A program made the translations under genes and the position numbers. The notes beneath the pieces were generated by a model. The model had not been told where the DNA came from, made no database searches, and saw only the letters and a program-made list of their open reading frames with translations. This document shows, in pieces, positions 16,711 to 27,396 of a stretch of 64,000 nt of DNA. This stretch comes from Bifidobacterium sp. (GTDB lineage: Bacteria; Actinomycetota; Actinomycetes; Actinomycetales; Bifidobacteriaceae): NCBI GenBank assembly GCA_024104275.1, contig JAGGHK010000001.1, forward strand, positions 372,001 to 436,000. The letters run 5' to 3'. Position 1 is the stretch's first letter. Every line of letters begins with the position of its first letter.

Positions 16711-17562
16711 TCAGATTCTTGAAGCTTGCAGAGCGGTGACGATGATGGCACGTGCGCCGACGTCGTAGAGTTGGTCCATCGTCTGATTCACCTTCTCGCG
16801 TTCCACCATGGCGCGGACAGCGCACCATTGCTGGTCGTGAAGCGGGGAGATGGTAGGGCTTTCCAAGCCGGGGGTCAGGGCTACAGCTGCGCCGACTTTG
16901 CTGACGGGTACGTCATAGTCCATCATCACATATCGTCGGGCGGTCAGCACACCTTCAAGACGTCGTTTGAAAATCTGCAGCTGCTTGTCATTCTCTGAAA
17001 GATGCGGCGAACAGATGAGAATGGCTTCGGAATGCAGAATCGGCTCGCCGAAAATTCGTAGTCCCGCATTGCGCAGCGTGGTACCCGTCGAGACCACATC
17101 GGCGATGAGGTCTGCAACACCAAGCTGCACCGAGGATTCGACGGCACCATCGAGATGGGTGATATTGGCGTGAAGGCCATGCGCAGAAAGATAGTCGCGG
17201 ACCAGCTTGTCGAACGAGCTGGCGATGCGCTTGCCATCGACGTCCTCAAGCTTGGTAATCGGCGAATCCTTGGGGGCGGCGAAACGGAAGGTCGACGCGC
17301 CGAAACCGAGCGGTAGATCCTCGGTAGCTTCGGTGTCGGTGTTCAGCAGCATATCGCGGCCTGTAATACCGATATCGATGGCGCCTTGCCCCACGTAAAT
17401 GGCAATGTCCAAGGGGCGGAGGTAGAAAAGCGCAACCTGGTTGTCGTGATCCTCGACCACCAATTGACGTGGCTGGGTGCGCAGTTGATATCCGGCTTCC
17501 TGCAACAGACTCCAAGCAGGTTCGGAGAGCATGCCCTTGTTGGGTACAGCGATTCTCAGCAT
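16711..17562 (-). CDS. hisG: ATP phosphoribosyltransferase (HisG, long form)
   Basis: A 283-residue long-form HisG, first enzyme of histidine synthesis (ATP + PRPP to phosphoribosyl-ATP). The N-terminus [11 protein letters not shown] is typical, the PRPP loop region [12 protein letters not shown] is visible, and the C-terminal regulatory domain (about 205-283) is present. That domain normally gives feedback inhibition by histidine and removes the need for HisZ. An AGGAGG-like site lies just upstream of ATG 17562. It follows hisE by 64 bases. Confidence 0.97.
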   Translation of the reverse strand: MLRIAVPNKGMLSEPAWSLLQEAGYQLRTQPRQLVVEDHDNQVALFYLRPLDIAIYVGQGAIDIGITGRDMLLNTDTEATEDLPLGFGASTFRFAAPKDSPITKLEDVDGKRIASSFDKLVRDYLSAHGLHANITHLDGAVESSVQLGVADLIADVVSTGTTLRNAGLRIFGEPILHSEAILICSPHLSENDKQLQIFKRRLEGVLTARRYVMMDYDVPVSKVGAAVALTPGLESPTISPLHDQQWCAVRAMVEREKVNQTMDQLYDVGARAIIVTALQASRI

Positions 17563-17626
17563 TTTCTTTCCTCCTTTACCTCTCTGTTTTTGATTGACGC
17601 CAACCGGCGCGCAATGTCATCGGCTC

Positions 17627-17890
17627 CTACAGGTTTTTATACAAATCTTCCAGACTGATGCCATCCTTGATCATCATCACTTGAATGTGGTAGATAAGCT
17701 GGCTCATCTCCTCGGCGGTGCGATCCGCACCTTCGTATTCGGCGGCGATCCAGGTCTCCCCCGCCTCTTCATTGATCTTCTTGCCAATGAAATGCGTGCC
17801 CTTGTCCAGCTCGTCGACCGTCTTGGAACCGGCCGGACGGGTCTCGGCCTTTTCACTGAGTTCTCTGAACAGTGATTCGAATGTCTTCAT
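17627..17890 (-). CDS. hisE: Phosphoribosyl-ATP pyrophosphatase (HisE)
   Basis: An 87-residue all-helical protein of the MazG-like fold, second enzyme of histidine synthesis (phosphoribosyl-ATP to phosphoribosyl-AMP). The sequence [14 protein letters not shown] and [17 protein letters not shown] carries the metal-binding Glu residues. Start set at ATG 17890, because upstream in-frame sequence to 18046 runs into rpe and has Arg-rich, non-protein-like composition. Encoded between rpe and hisG. Confidence 0.95.
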   Translation of the reverse strand: MKTFESLFRELSEKAETRPAGSKTVDELDKGTHFIGKKINEEAGETWIAAEYEGADRTAEEMSQLIYHIQVMMIKDGISLEDLYKNL

Positions 17891-17942
17891 CGTTATTCTC
17901 CGTTGTTTTCCGCACTTCGTAGTGTAACGGCGTAGTTGCTTA

Positions 17943-18608
17943 TCAGGCTTGATATGCGGCTTGTGCCTTGGCGCGGATATCGTCAATCGCCTTGGCACGG
18001 TCGTCGGCCCCGTAAACCGCGGAACCCGCGACGAGCACATCGGCACCGGCCTCGGCCACGATGTCGGCCGTCTTAGGACTCACACCACCATCCACCTGAA
18101 TGTGCGTGTTGAGGCCGCGACGCGTAATCTCGTCACGCAGACGACGGACCTTGGCCATTTGGTTGTCAAGGAACTTCTGGCCGCCAAACCCGGGCTCGAC
18201 CGTCATGATCAGAATCATGTCGAACTCAGCAAGGATATCGAAAATCGGTTCTACCGGTTCTGCAGGACGCACGGCAAAGCAGGCCTTGCAACCCATTTCA
18301 TGCAGCTGACGGGCGAGGCGCACCGGTGCATGAACAGCGCCCATATGGAAGCTCACCGAGGAAGCTCCAAGCTTGGCGTATTCCGGAGCCCAACGGTCGG
18401 GATCATCGATCATCAGATGCACATCGACGGGCAGATCGGTCACTTCGCAGATACGTTTGACGACAGGTTCGCCAATCGTGAGATTCGGGACGAAATGATG
18501 ATCCATCACATCGACATGGACCAGATCGGCATGGTCGATGGCCTTGAGGTCACGTTCAAGATTGCAGAAATCCGCGGAAAGAATGCTTGGTGCGATTTGA
18601 ATGGTCAT
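17943..18608 (-). CDS. rpe: Ribulose-phosphate 3-epimerase
   Basis: A 221-residue TIM-barrel enzyme interconverting ribulose-5-phosphate and xylulose-5-phosphate. Motifs: APSILSADF, the metal-binding [31 protein letters not shown] and QVDGGV. In bifidobacteria it feeds xylulose-5-phosphate to phosphoketolase in the bifid shunt. Only 52 bases separate it from hisE, so the two may be cotranscribed. Confidence 0.97.
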   Translation of the reverse strand: MTIQIAPSILSADFCNLERDLKAIDHADLVHVDVMDHHFVPNLTIGEPVVKRICEVTDLPVDVHLMIDDPDRWAPEYAKLGASSVSFHMGAVHAPVRLARQLHEMGCKACFAVRPAEPVEPIFDILAEFDMILIMTVEPGFGGQKFLDNQMAKVRRLRDEITRRGLNTHIQVDGGVSPKTADIVAEAGADVLVAGSAVYGADDRAKAIDDIRAKAQAAYQA

Positions 18609-18744
18609 AATTGTATATCTTATGCTGTGCGAACGACTTGAAAAGGGCTTATAACAAAGCCTGCGAGAATACTAGTCACCTTTTTAGACAACTATATTTG
18701 GGATGTAATAATAATGATTTGGACTATCGAGATTTTTGATTGAC

Positions 18745-19743
18745 CTAGTTCTTCTCGGCCTTGTTTTTTTCCTTTTGCGCATCGGCTTCGACCTGTTCCT
18801 CGACTTCGGTCAGGGTGCGCAGACGCTCGGAAAGGCTTATGGTCGAACTCCCCAACCGTTGGACGACGATGAAAGCCACCACTCCCAGCACGAAGACAAC
18901 CATGGAAACCCAGACATTGACGCGCACACCGAGGATTTCGTGCGCAAAATCGATACGCAATGCCTCGATCCAGGTGCGCCCGGCAGTGTACCACATCACG
19001 TAAATGGTGAACAGGCTTCCGGCCTTGAGTCTGTTCATCGCTTTGTGACCGATCCAGATGATGAGAGCCGCGCCGATAAGGTTCCAGATCATTTCGTAAA
19101 GGAACGTGGGCTGGAAAAGGGTCCCTGTGGGGCAGGTTTCGCCGTCGTAGCACTGTTCTCCGTGGCCGATGGCCGAGCCGGTCATGTTGAGTTTCAGGCC
19201 CCAAGGCAAAGTTGTAGGAGCTCCGTAGAGCTCCTGATTGAACCAGTTGCCGAGCCTGCCCACCGCTTGAGCGACTAACAGCCCAGGTGCTACGGCGTCA
19301 GCGAGCAATGCCATGGGATAATGCTTGTGACGGCACCATGCCCACGCCGCCAAGGCTCCGAAAAGCACCCCTCCCCAGATACCGAGGCCACCGTTCCAGA
19401 TGCGCAGTATTTCCATCGGGTCGCCATTTGGCCCGAAGAACCGTTCCGGTGTGGTCACGACATGGTAGAGGCGTGCGCCGATGATACCGGCTGGAACCGC
19501 GCATAACGCGATGTCGAGAACCTGATCAAAGTTGCCGCCGAGTTTCTTCCATCGTTTTTCGCAGATCCATACGGCAAGTACGATGCCGGTAAGAATGCAC
19601 AGGGCGTAAAAATGAATCTGAATCGGGCCGATCGACCAGTTGCCGATCTTCAACTGTGGTATGACAACCTTTGAAATGGTCGGTGATGGAATATAAGCCA
19701 GGTTATGTCCCGCAAACATGTTCAGTGTCAATCCTTGTATCAT
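18745..19743 (-). CDS. lgt: Prolipoprotein diacylglyceryl transferase
   Basis: A 332-residue membrane enzyme that attaches diacylglycerol to the lipobox Cys of prolipoproteins. The Lgt signature GRLGNWFNQELYGAPTTLPW begins at about residue 162; a conserved Tyr/His region (FYALCI) and about seven hydrophobic segments are present. The C-terminal tail is charged (Glu/Lys-rich). ATG 19743 has a short spacing to GAGGGG; ATG 19719 is an alternative start. The window encodes at least two clear lipoprotein substrates. In other actinobacteria lgt closes a hisI-trp-lgt run; here hisI is directly upstream. Confidence 0.96.
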   Translation of the reverse strand: MIQGLTLNMFAGHNLAYIPSPTISKVVIPQLKIGNWSIGPIQIHFYALCILTGIVLAVWICEKRWKKLGGNFDQVLDIALCAVPAGIIGARLYHVVTTPERFFGPNGDPMEILRIWNGGLGIWGGVLFGALAAWAWCRHKHYPMALLADAVAPGLLVAQAVGRLGNWFNQELYGAPTTLPWGLKLNMTGSAIGHGEQCYDGETCPTGTLFQPTFLYEMIWNLIGAALIIWIGHKAMNRLKAGSLFTIYVMWYTAGRTWIEALRIDFAHEILGVRVNVWVSMVVFVLGVVAFIVVQRLGSSTISLSERLRTLTEVEEQVEADAQKEKNKAEKN

Positions 19744-19958
19744 GGCCCCTCAAAGCAACTTTCGCCGATATTGTCTCTGTCGGCCATCATACCCGAGGCC
19801 ATAACCGCTTTGATTGCCGGACTTTGACTTGTTATCAGAACAAAAGCAGAAACTTCACGATTGGTTAAAATGAGTCCAACCGTTCCAAGGAATCATGCCT
19901 CATGACTGTATTACGTGGAAAAACGAGTTCTCGATTCATCCGATGAAACTGAGCCGAT

Positions 19959-20381
19959 TCAGCGACAGACATCGTAGACCTCATCCTCGGGCTTGCGTTG
20001 ACCGACGACGACAGGAACTTTCCCACCTTCATCGAAGCAGGAACGTGAGCCTGTGTGGCAGGCCGCTCCCACTTGGTCGACCTCGACCAACAGCGCGTCG
20101 CCGTCACAATCGAATGAGAGGCTTTTGACGTACTGGACATGGCCGGACGTGTCGCCTTTGCGCCAGTATTCCTGACGAGAACGCGACCAGAAAGTGACCC
20201 GGCCAGTGGTCAGCGTACGGCGCAGCGCCTCGTCGTTCATGTAGCCGACCATCAGCACCTGCCTGGAATCGTACTGCTGGATGACCGCTGCCACCAGGCC
20301 CTTGTCATCACGTTTCAGACGTGCCGCGAGTCGCGGATCCAACGTTTCGCTGTTATCGTAAGTGATATCGTCGTTGTTCAA
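19959..20381 (-). CDS. hisI: Phosphoribosyl-AMP cyclohydrolase (HisI)
   Basis: A 140-residue monofunctional HisI, third step of histidine synthesis. Visible motifs are the family-typical [31 protein letters not shown], the metal-binding DCDGD, and the Cys pair in [10 protein letters not shown]. It has no HisE fusion, consistent with the separate hisE gene. It follows hisF after 115 bases. Confidence 0.97.
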   Translation of the reverse strand: MNNDDITYDNSETLDPRLAARLKRDDKGLVAAVIQQYDSRQVLMVGYMNDEALRRTLTTGRVTFWSRSRQEYWRKGDTSGHVQYVKSLSFDCDGDALLVEVDQVGAACHTGSRSCFDEGGKVPVVVGQRKPEDEVYDVCR

Positions 20382-20496
20382 CTTGTCCTTCAGTCTTCCT
20401 TGCTTTTCTTTTTTGCTGCGGGCTGCGATTGCACTCTTACCAGCGAGTCGGTTACATGCCCGGCAACTATTGAGTTATGTTATGTTTCATTCGATT

Positions 20497-21285
20497 TTAA
20501 CGAACCTTAGCCGGTTCACGCACCGTGATGCCGTGCTCCTTCATCGTCTGCTTGACTTGGGCGATGGTCATCTTTCCGTAGTGGAAGACGGAGGCCGCGA
20601 GTACCGCGTCCGCACCGGCTTCGACCGCGGGCGGGAAATCCTCGAGCTTGCCGGCGCCACCACTGGCGATCAACGGGATATTGACCACCTTGCGCATGGC
20701 CTTAAGCATTTCGATGTCAAATCCGTCCCCGGTGCCGTCTGCATCCATGGAATTGAGCAGAATTTCACCGACTCCGAGTTCCTGCGCCCGTTGAGCCCAC
20801 CAGAGGGCATCGATACCGGTGGAATGCCGGCCGCCCATCGTGGTGACTTCGAAGCCTGATTTGGTATGCTGCTCGCCTTTTTCACGTCGTGCGTCCACGG
20901 AAAGCACCAACACCTGGTTGCCGAAACGTTGAGCGACCTGACTGATGAGTTCGGGATTGTTGATGGCTGCCGTGTTGACACTGACCTTGTCGGCTCCACT
21001 GCGCAGCAACGCGTCGACGTCGCTGACCGTGCGGACTCCCCCGCCGACGGTAAGCGGAATGAAAATCTGTCCGGCCGTTCGAGTGACGACATCCATCATA
21101 GTCTGACGATGGCTGCTGGAAGCCGTTACGTCAAGGAAGGTAAGCTCGTCCGCACCTTCGTCGTAATAGCGGCCGGCAAGTTCGACCGGGTCTCCGGCAT
21201 CGCGCAGATTCTCGAAATGGACGCCTTTGACCACACGCCCGTCATCCACATCCAGGCATGGAATCACTCGTACCGCCAATGACAT
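20497..21285 (-). CDS. hisF: Imidazole glycerol phosphate synthase cyclase subunit (HisF)
   Basis: A 262-residue TIM barrel that, with HisH, makes imidazole-glycerol phosphate. Motifs: [15 protein letters not shown] at the N-terminus, LTVGGGVR, and LIASGGAG in the second half-barrel. Start set at ATG 21285 because GGAG lies eight bases upstream; the frame reaches 21303. The HisH partner is not in this window. Confidence 0.97.
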   Translation of the reverse strand: MSLAVRVIPCLDVDDGRVVKGVHFENLRDAGDPVELAGRYYDEGADELTFLDVTASSSHRQTMMDVVTRTAGQIFIPLTVGGGVRTVSDVDALLRSGADKVSVNTAAINNPELISQVAQRFGNQVLVLSVDARREKGEQHTKSGFEVTTMGGRHSTGIDALWWAQRAQELGVGEILLNSMDADGTGDGFDIEMLKAMRKVVNIPLIASGGAGKLEDFPPAVEAGADAVLAASVFHYGKMTIAQVKQTMKEHGITVREPAKVR

Positions 21286-21486
21286 AAAGCCACTCCTAGT
21301 CAACCGTCAAATATCTCATTCAAGACTAATTCATCATCCGGAATTGAGAACATGCCGTCTCAAAACGATGATTTCGCTGATATGAATTTCATTGGCGCAA
21401 ATCGGAGTATATATCCAATGGTCAGCATGCAGGAAATTCTTCGAATCCGGTAAAGACTTCAATTGGTAAACGTAACCGCGCCTTGC

Positions 21487-22710
21487 CTATGCCCGAATAT
21501 TCTTTGCCGCAAGCTGACCACAGGCTCCGTCGATATCGGAACCGCGGGTGTCACGCAAAGTTGCGGTGATGCCGGCGCTGTGGAGGATGTCGAGGAAGCG
21601 TTGCTCGTCCTCCGGCTTAGAGGCGGTCCACTTCGAACCTTCGATGGGGTTCAACGGAATCGGGTTGACATGCACCCAGTTGTCGCCGTAATGGTTAAGA
21701 CGATGCGCCAGCTGGCGGGCGTGTTCGGCCTGGTCGTTGATGCCGCGCATCAGCGCGTATTCGATGCTGACACGGCGATGGCTGGCCAAGTAATAATCGT
21801 GGGCGGCATCGAGCACCTGCTCGGAATTGAAACGTCGGTTCATCGGCACCAGTTCGTCGCGCAGTGTATCGTTCGGCGCGTGCAACGAGACGGCGAGACG
21901 TACTGGGATGCCTTCTTGGGTCAGTTTCTTGATGCCGGGAACCACGCCGACTGTCGAAACCGTGATGTTACGTGCGGAAATGCCGAACCCCTCAGGCGGC
22001 ATGGCACTGATCTGATGGACGGCGGAAAGTACGGATTTGTAGTTGCCCATGGGCTCGCCCTCGCCCATGAATACGACGTTGCTCAAGCGTCCAGGGCCTC
22101 CGGCGACTTTGCCATCTGCCATCGCCTTGGCAGCGACACGCACCTGTTCGAGGATTTCGGCAGTGGAAAGGTTACGGGTTAGCCCAAGCTGGCCGGTGGC
22201 GCAGAACGGGCAGCCCATTCCGCAGCCAACCTGGCTGGAAATGCAGAGCGTTGCTCTGTTCGGATAGCGCATCAGCACGGATTCGATATGGGAACCATCG
22301 AAAAGCTCCCACAGGGTCTTGATTGTGGTGCCGTTGTCGGCGACCTGATGGGTCACTTCGGTGATCAACGTCGGGAAGAACGCCTGTTGCGCCTGCTCAC
22401 GTTTCGCCGCCGGAAAGTCCGTGAACGTGGAAACGTTATTGTTGAAATGCTCGAAATAATGATTGCCGAGCTGCTTGACCCTGAATTTCGGCATCCCAAG
22501 CTGCTTAGCCGTTTCAGTGCGCTGCTCATCGGTCATATCGACGAAATGCAGCGGCGGCTTGCCGCGACGTGCGTGGTTCTTGGCCAGCACATCACGGAAT
22601 GCTCCCGACTCTCCCCCGGCGGTCACCCCAGATTCGACAGATTCAGAGGCGCTACCAGAAGTATCTGCCGATTGGGAAAGTCCTGAATCTTCTTTTTCAA
22701 CATCATTCAT
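21487..22710 (-). CDS. rlmN: 23S rRNA m2A2503 / tRNA m2A37 methyltransferase (RlmN)
   Basis: A 407-residue radical-SAM enzyme methylating adenine C2 in 23S rRNA and tRNA. The CxxxCxxC cluster motif is CGMGCPFC (Cys at about 163, 167 and 170), with QVGC before it and GEPMGNY after it. The C-terminus has the family's CGQL segment, whose Cys forms the methyl-transfer thioester. A Ser/Glu-rich extension of about 35 residues precedes the fold. Neither ATG 22710 nor ATG 22722 has a good ribosome binding site, so the start is uncertain. Confidence 0.95.
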   Translation of the reverse strand: MNDVEKEDSGLSQSADTSGSASESVESGVTAGGESGAFRDVLAKNHARRGKPPLHFVDMTDEQRTETAKQLGMPKFRVKQLGNHYFEHFNNNVSTFTDFPAAKREQAQQAFFPTLITEVTHQVADNGTTIKTLWELFDGSHIESVLMRYPNRATLCISSQVGCGMGCPFCATGQLGLTRNLSTAEILEQVRVAAKAMADGKVAGGPGRLSNVVFMGEGEPMGNYKSVLSAVHQISAMPPEGFGISARNITVSTVGVVPGIKKLTQEGIPVRLAVSLHAPNDTLRDELVPMNRRFNSEQVLDAAHDYYLASHRRVSIEYALMRGINDQAEHARQLAHRLNHYGDNWVHVNPIPLNPIEGSKWTASKPEDEQRFLDILHSAGITATLRDTRGSDIDGACGQLAAKNIRA

Positions 22711-22808
22711 AATTATCAACATTCAATAATCAGATACATTTCAGTATCCACGAAATGGAACGGTCACTGATCACAGCAATTCGTAAGAAATCTAAAGTTG
22801 GCCGAAGC

Positions 22809-23795
22809 CTACATGCCGGTCGCCCAAAGTAACACGGTGAAGAACGGCGCACACAGCAGGATCGAATCGACTCGGTCGATGACCCCGCCGTGGCCTTTCA
22901 ACAGATGACCCATATCCTTCAAACCCATGTCCCGCTTGAGCATTGAGGCGCACAAATCGCCGAACGTACCGATGACCCCGACCATCACACCGGTAAGAAT
23001 CGGCACCCACCAGCGCGTCGCCGACAGGTTCGGATAGGTGATAGCAAAAATGACGAAAGCGCCGACCATGGCGAAAAGTATGGAACCGCAAAGCCCTTCG
23101 ACGGATTTCTTGGGCGAAATACGCGGCGAAAGCTTGTGCTTACCCAAGAACGCGCCGAAGAAGAGCCCGCCTGTGTCGGAAAGAGCCGGCAGGAAGACCA
23201 CCATGATCGCATGGGCCACCGGATGGCCGTTGAACGTTTCGGGGAGGATGATACATGAAGCCAACACGAGGATGTAGAGCACCAAAAAGACCGAAACCGC
23301 AACATTGTCGATGCTGCTTTCACCGATTTTGCTATTGGAAGCAGCAGAGTCCGACGTTTTCTCGACATCCTTCGCGGCAGCGAGCTTGCCTTCGATAGCT
23401 CCTGCAAGCCGCTTGCCTACGTTGTGATGGACGTTGGCCGCAATGGCCACAGCAACGGCGGAAACCGTGATACCCACGCCGGCTGCCAGCACGTGGTTCG
23501 GAACGTAGTACATGGACAGCAGTGTGCCCGCGCAGCACAGCCACAACACGACCAGCGGAATATAAAGATGAACCGTGGCAAAGGAAACATGAAGCTCACG
23601 CAAGGCCAGCACCAGGAAAACGGCAATCAGCAGGATATAGAGATCGATTTTGATGAGCAGACACGCCACGATGAGAGCAATGAGGAACACGGCGGTGGCA
23701 ACGGCCTGGGGCATGTTGCGCCCTGTCTTCTTATTGATGTCGTTGAGCTTGGCGCTTACTTCGTCGCCCGCCTCATGCCGTTGTTTGTCGCTCAT
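22809..23795 (-). CDS. cdsA: Phosphatidate cytidylyltransferase (CdsA)
   Basis: A 328-residue membrane protein with about eight hydrophobic segments that makes CDP-diacylglycerol from phosphatidate and CTP. The C-terminal family signature is present (DMGHLLKGHGGVIDRVDSIL), as are LSDTGGLFFG and RISPKKSVEG. The product feeds PgsA encoded 6 kb away. It belongs to the rpsB-tsf-pyrH-frr-cdsA-rlmN run on the minus strand, a standard bacterial order. Confidence 0.95.
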   Translation of the reverse strand: MSDKQRHEAGDEVSAKLNDINKKTGRNMPQAVATAVFLIALIVACLLIKIDLYILLIAVFLVLALRELHVSFATVHLYIPLVVLWLCCAGTLLSMYYVPNHVLAAGVGITVSAVAVAIAANVHHNVGKRLAGAIEGKLAAAKDVEKTSDSAASNSKIGESSIDNVAVSVFLVLYILVLASCIILPETFNGHPVAHAIMVVFLPALSDTGGLFFGAFLGKHKLSPRISPKKSVEGLCGSILFAMVGAFVIFAITYPNLSATRWWVPILTGVMVGVIGTFGDLCASMLKRDMGLKDMGHLLKGHGGVIDRVDSILLCAPFFTVLLWATGM

Positions 23796-23894
23796 TGCTC
23801 TTCTCTTTCATGCTCGTCCAAGAGGTTTATCGCGCGGTTAAAGAACTTAAAAACCTACTCGCTTAGAATCCGAAAAACCACGCAACATACCGAA

Positions 23895-24449
23895 TCAGAC
23901 CTCCATGATCTCCTTTTCCTTGGCATCAAGAAGCTGATCGATCGTCTCGGTGGTCTCTTTGGTGGCCTTGTCGAGATCCTTCTGAAGACGGTCGCCCTGA
24001 TCTTCGCCCATGTCGCCATCCTTAACGGACTTGTCGATGGACTCTTTGGCCTTGCGACGGATGTTGCGCACCGCGACCTTGCCGTCTTCGGCCTTGCCCT
24101 TGGCGAGCTTGACGTATTCCTTACGGCGATCCTCGGTCAGTTCCGGCATGGTCAGGTGGATGACGTTGCCATCGCGACGGGTGCTGCCACCAAGGTCGGA
24201 ATCACGAATGGCCTTTTCGACGGCATTGGCCTGCGAACCATCGAACGGAGTAATCGATAGGGTGCGAGGTTCGGGCACGCCGATGGAGGCTACGTTCTTG
24301 ATTGGTGTCGGGGCGCCGTAATAGTCGACGAGCAGGCCGTTGAGCAGCGCCGGGTTGGCACGGCCTGTGCGAATGCCGGAGAAGTTCTCCTTGGTCGCCT
24401 CAACGGACTTCTTCATCTGTTCCTTGGCTTGTTCTACAGGGTTTGCCAT
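23895..24449 (-). CDS. frr: Ribosome recycling factor
   Basis: A 184-residue RRF that splits post-termination ribosomes together with EF-G. The hinge and helix bundle sequences FSGIRTGRANPALL and RRDGNVIHLTMPELTEDRRKE are diagnostic. Start set at ATG 24449 (MANPVEQ), with AAGGAGAAC in front; an in-frame upstream start at 24473 is unsupported. It lies 103 bases from pyrH. Confidence 0.97.
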   Translation of the reverse strand: MANPVEQAKEQMKKSVEATKENFSGIRTGRANPALLNGLLVDYYGAPTPIKNVASIGVPEPRTLSITPFDGSQANAVEKAIRDSDLGGSTRRDGNVIHLTMPELTEDRRKEYVKLAKGKAEDGKVAVRNIRRKAKESIDKSVKDGDMGEDQGDRLQKDLDKATKETTETIDQLLDAKEKEIMEV

Positions 24450-24552
24450 GTTGTTCTCCTTTTCGGCCCGCAAAGGGGCCTCTGGTTTTACGGTTTTAAT
24501 TGCATTGATTATTTATCGATTGAAGGCATCAAAAACGACAATGCCAAATACA

Positions 24553-25302
24553 TTATTGAGCGAGTTCCGATTCAAGATTCGAAACTAGTGTGCCGATCGG
24601 TTCGCCGACCAATGCCTTGGTGACGTTTCCAGCCTCTTCCAAACCGAACACACGAATATGCTGGTCGTTTTCACGAGCCATGGAAAGCGCCGCAGCGTCC
24701 ATGACGGCAAGGTTATCGACCAACGCACGCTGGTAGCTCAAGGTCTTGAAACGCTTGGCGCTAGGATCCTTGCGCGGGTCGGCGGTGTAGATGCCATCAA
24801 CGCCGTTCTTGCCCATGAGCACCGCGTCGCAGTGGATCTCCAGCGAACGCTGGATGGAGACGGTGTCAGTGGAAAAGTACGGCATGCCGGCGCCTGCACC
24901 AAAAATAACCACCCGTCCCTTTTCGAGGTGGCGGATGGCCTTCAACGGAATATACGGCTCGGCGACCTGCCCCATGGTGATGGCGGTCTGGACGCGGGTT
25001 GCCTGGCCTTCCTGCTCGAGGAAGTCCTGCAAAGCGAGGCAGTTCATGACGGTGCCGAGCATGCCCATGTAATCGCCGCGGCTGCGTTCGATACCGGCCT
25101 GCTGGAGTTCGGCTCCACGGAAGAAATTGCCGCCGCCGACGACGATGGCAACCTCAACACCCTGTTCAACAGCCTTGTGGATTTCCTGAGCGATACGACG
25201 AATCACCGTGGTATCAATGCCGATGTGGCCACCTCCAAAGGCTTCCCCTGAAAGTTTCAGCAGCACCCGTCGGGATGTATCGTCCTTGCCATCTTTAGTC
25301 AT
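24553..25302 (-). CDS. pyrH: Uridylate kinase
   Basis: A 249-residue bacterial UMP kinase of the amino-acid kinase fold. Motifs: [20 protein letters not shown], and [14 protein letters not shown], plus the [13 protein letters not shown] segment. It makes UDP for RNA, DNA and sugar-nucleotide synthesis. It sits in the conserved tsf-pyrH-frr order, but a terminator and a 285-base gap after tsf indicate a separate promoter. Confidence 0.97.
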   Translation of the reverse strand: MTKDGKDDTSRRVLLKLSGEAFGGGHIGIDTTVIRRIAQEIHKAVEQGVEVAIVVGGGNFFRGAELQQAGIERSRGDYMGMLGTVMNCLALQDFLEQEGQATRVQTAITMGQVAEPYIPLKAIRHLEKGRVVIFGAGAGMPYFSTDTVSIQRSLEIHCDAVLMGKNGVDGIYTADPRKDPSAKRFKTLSYQRALVDNLAVMDAAALSMARENDQHIRVFGLEEAGNVTKALVGEPIGTLVSNLESELAQ

Positions 25303-25504
25303 CAGCGGCCTCTCTGTTTCTTGTATGGCGGCATATTACTGACTAATAGGTTATCTGTTCACAACGACAGCAACAGTGCTTGTGCCTTCGCTTATCAATC
25401 GATTCGGCACGGCCTTCAATCTTCGTTTACACGTATGGTTATGTATTATCGAATTATAAAAGTCCAATTTCGAATGAATTGACGCTGACAGATTGACGAC
25501 CCGA

Positions 25505-25553
25505 ACAAACAAAAAGTGTTGGTCGATATCCTTGAGATATCAGCCAACACTTT
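25505..25553 (-). terminator. Terminator downstream of tsf
   Basis: Stem AAAGTGTTGG (25513-25522) / CCAACACTTT (25544-25553) with an inner GATATC/GATATC stem, followed on the minus strand by TTGTTTG. Confidence 0.85.
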
Positions 25554-25587
25554 ATTTTAAATTACAAAAGCGGGGAAAAGCGAGGAA

Positions 25588-26439
25588 TCACTTCTCGTCA
25601 CCCTTGCCGACCTCGATGCGGGCGAAGGCGAGAAGCTCTCCACCGACCTGCTTGAAGAGATCACCGACGGACTTGGAAGTGTCCTTGACATATTCCTGCT
25701 CGAGCAGGACGTTCTCCTTGTAGAAGGCGTTCATGCGACCTTCAACGATCTTGGGGATGATCTTCTCGGGCTTGCCTTCGGCCTGGGACTTCTCGGTGGC
25801 CACACGACGCTCGGAGGCGACGACATCAGCCGGAACGTCCTCGCGCTTAAGCCACTTGGCACCCATTGCGGAAATCTGCAGCGCGGCCTCATGAGCAACA
25901 GCGGCGCCTTTTTCGTCGGTGGCGACGATGGCGACGATGCTCGGCGGCATTTCGGCGGACTTCTTGTGTGCGTAGATCTCGACCTTCGGGCCTTCGACCT
26001 TGCCCACCTGACCGACCTTGACGTGTTCGCCGAAGAGTGCCGCGGCTTCTTCCACGGTCTCCTTGACGGTGCCGTCTGCGGACGAGGCTGCAAGGACCTC
26101 GTCGGCGGTGGATGCGCCGGCCTTGATGGCGTCATTGAGCACACCGTCGGCGAACGCGACGAACTTCGGGGTCTTGGCCACGAAGTCGGTTTCGGAATTG
26201 AGCTCGACGGCATAGCCGGCCTGGCCGTTGTCGGTGTCGACCACGCGGGAGGCGATGGTGCCTTCCTGAGCGGTGCGGCCTTCGCGCTTGCCTGCGGCCT
26301 GGATGCCCTTGGCGCGGATGATTTCCTTGGCGCGTGCCACATCGCCTTCGGCTTCGGTGAGCGCCTTCTTAACGTCCATCATGCCGGCACCGGTGTCTTC
26401 GCGAACCTGCTTGATCAAAGCTGCTGTAATTGCTGCCAT
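25588..26439 (-). CDS. tsf: Elongation factor Ts
   Basis: A 283-residue nucleotide-exchange factor for EF-Tu. It has the N-terminal UBA-like domain ALIKQVREDTGAGMMDVKKAL and the core contact motif LNSETDFVAK. The length fits actinobacterial EF-Ts. It follows rpsB by 96 bases, and a strong hairpin lies between them. AAGGAG precedes ATG 26439. Confidence 0.98.
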   Translation of the reverse strand: MAAITAALIKQVREDTGAGMMDVKKALTEAEGDVARAKEIIRAKGIQAAGKREGRTAQEGTIASRVVDTDNGQAGYAVELNSETDFVAKTPKFVAFADGVLNDAIKAGASTADEVLAASSADGTVKETVEEAAALFGEHVKVGQVGKVEGPKVEIYAHKKSAEMPPSIVAIVATDEKGAAVAHEAALQISAMGAKWLKREDVPADVVASERRVATEKSQAEGKPEKIIPKIVEGRMNAFYKENVLLEQEYVKDTSKSVGDLFKQVGGELLAFARIEVGKGDEK

Positions 26440-26480
26440 GTATATCTCCTTGAAATGTTGTAAATCGTACTCAATGCGTC

Positions 26481-26520
26481 AAAGGCGGTGCGGAAGCCAG
26501 AAGTTTCCGACACCGCCTTT
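26481..26520 (-). terminator. Hairpin between rpsB and tsf (attenuator-like)
   Basis: Stem AAAGGCGGTG (26481-26490) / CACCGCCTTT (26511-26520) with an inner CGGAA/TTCCG pair. The following minus-strand tail is only weakly T-rich (TTTGACGC), so partial termination or mRNA processing is likely. Confidence 0.6.
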
Positions 26521-26535
26521 TGCACGTCAATGCTC

Positions 26536-27396
26536 TCAGGCCTTGGCTTCTTCGACCTTGGTCTCCTCGACCTTGGCCTCGGCAGGGCTGGTCTCGGCGG
26601 TAGCCGTTGCATCCTCAGCGGGCTTTTCGTCCTTGTCCTTGAGCAAGTCCTTCTCCCAAGCGGCCATCGGCTGCTCGGACTTGTCTTCGGTCTTCTCGGC
26701 CTTGCCGCTGCGCTCGAGCAGGCCGTCGGCAACGGCGTCAGCCATGAGCGAAGTCAACAGCTCGATGCCGCGAATAGCGTCATCGTTGGCCGGAATCGGA
26801 TAGTCCACGAGGTCGGGATCGGTGTTGGTGTCGACGATGGCGACGACCGGGATGCTCAGCTTATGGGCTTCCTCGACGGCCAGCGCTTCCTTGTTGATGT
26901 CGACGACGAACATGGCCGAAGGCGTACGGGTCATGTTGCGGATGCCGCCAAGCTGTTTCTCCAGCTTGTTCTTCTCGCGCTGCAGGAGCAGGAGCTCCTT
27001 CTTGGTCAGCCCGGAGCCGTGGACATCGGTGAAGTCCATTTCTTCCAGTTCCTTCAGACGTGCTACGCGCTTGGAGACGGTCTGGAAGTTGGTGAGCATG
27101 CCGCCAAGCCAACGCTCGGAGACGTACGGCATGTTAACGCGGGTGGCCTGGGTAGCGATGGCTTCCTGGGCCTGCTTCTTCGTGCCGACGAAGAGAACGG
27201 TGCCGTTGTGGGCGACGGTCTGCTTGATGAAATCGTAGGCCTTGTCGATCTGGTCTAGCGACTTGAAGAGGTTGATGATGTGGATGCCGTTGCGTTCCAT
27301 CAGGATGTACTGCTTCATCTTGGGGTTCCAGCGACGGGTCTGATGGCCGAAGTGCAGTCCTGCCTTCAGCATTTCGCTCATAGTGATCTGAGCCAT
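26536..27396 (-). CDS. rpsB: 30S ribosomal protein S2
   Basis: A 286-residue S2 protein with the diagnostic [41 protein letters not shown] and [12 protein letters not shown]. The last 50 or so residues form an acidic/Ala-rich tail, as in other bifidobacterial S2 proteins. GGTAG precedes ATG 27396. A leader of roughly 170 bases separates it from the candidate promoter at 27571-27599. Confidence 0.98.
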   Translation of the reverse strand: MAQITMSEMLKAGLHFGHQTRRWNPKMKQYILMERNGIHIINLFKSLDQIDKAYDFIKQTVAHNGTVLFVGTKKQAQEAIATQATRVNMPYVSERWLGGMLTNFQTVSKRVARLKELEEMDFTDVHGSGLTKKELLLLQREKNKLEKQLGGIRNMTRTPSAMFVVDINKEALAVEEAHKLSIPVVAIVDTNTDPDLVDYPIPANDDAIRGIELLTSLMADAVADGLLERSGKAEKTEDKSEQPMAAWEKDLLKDKDEKPAEDATATAETSPAEAKVEETKVEEAKA

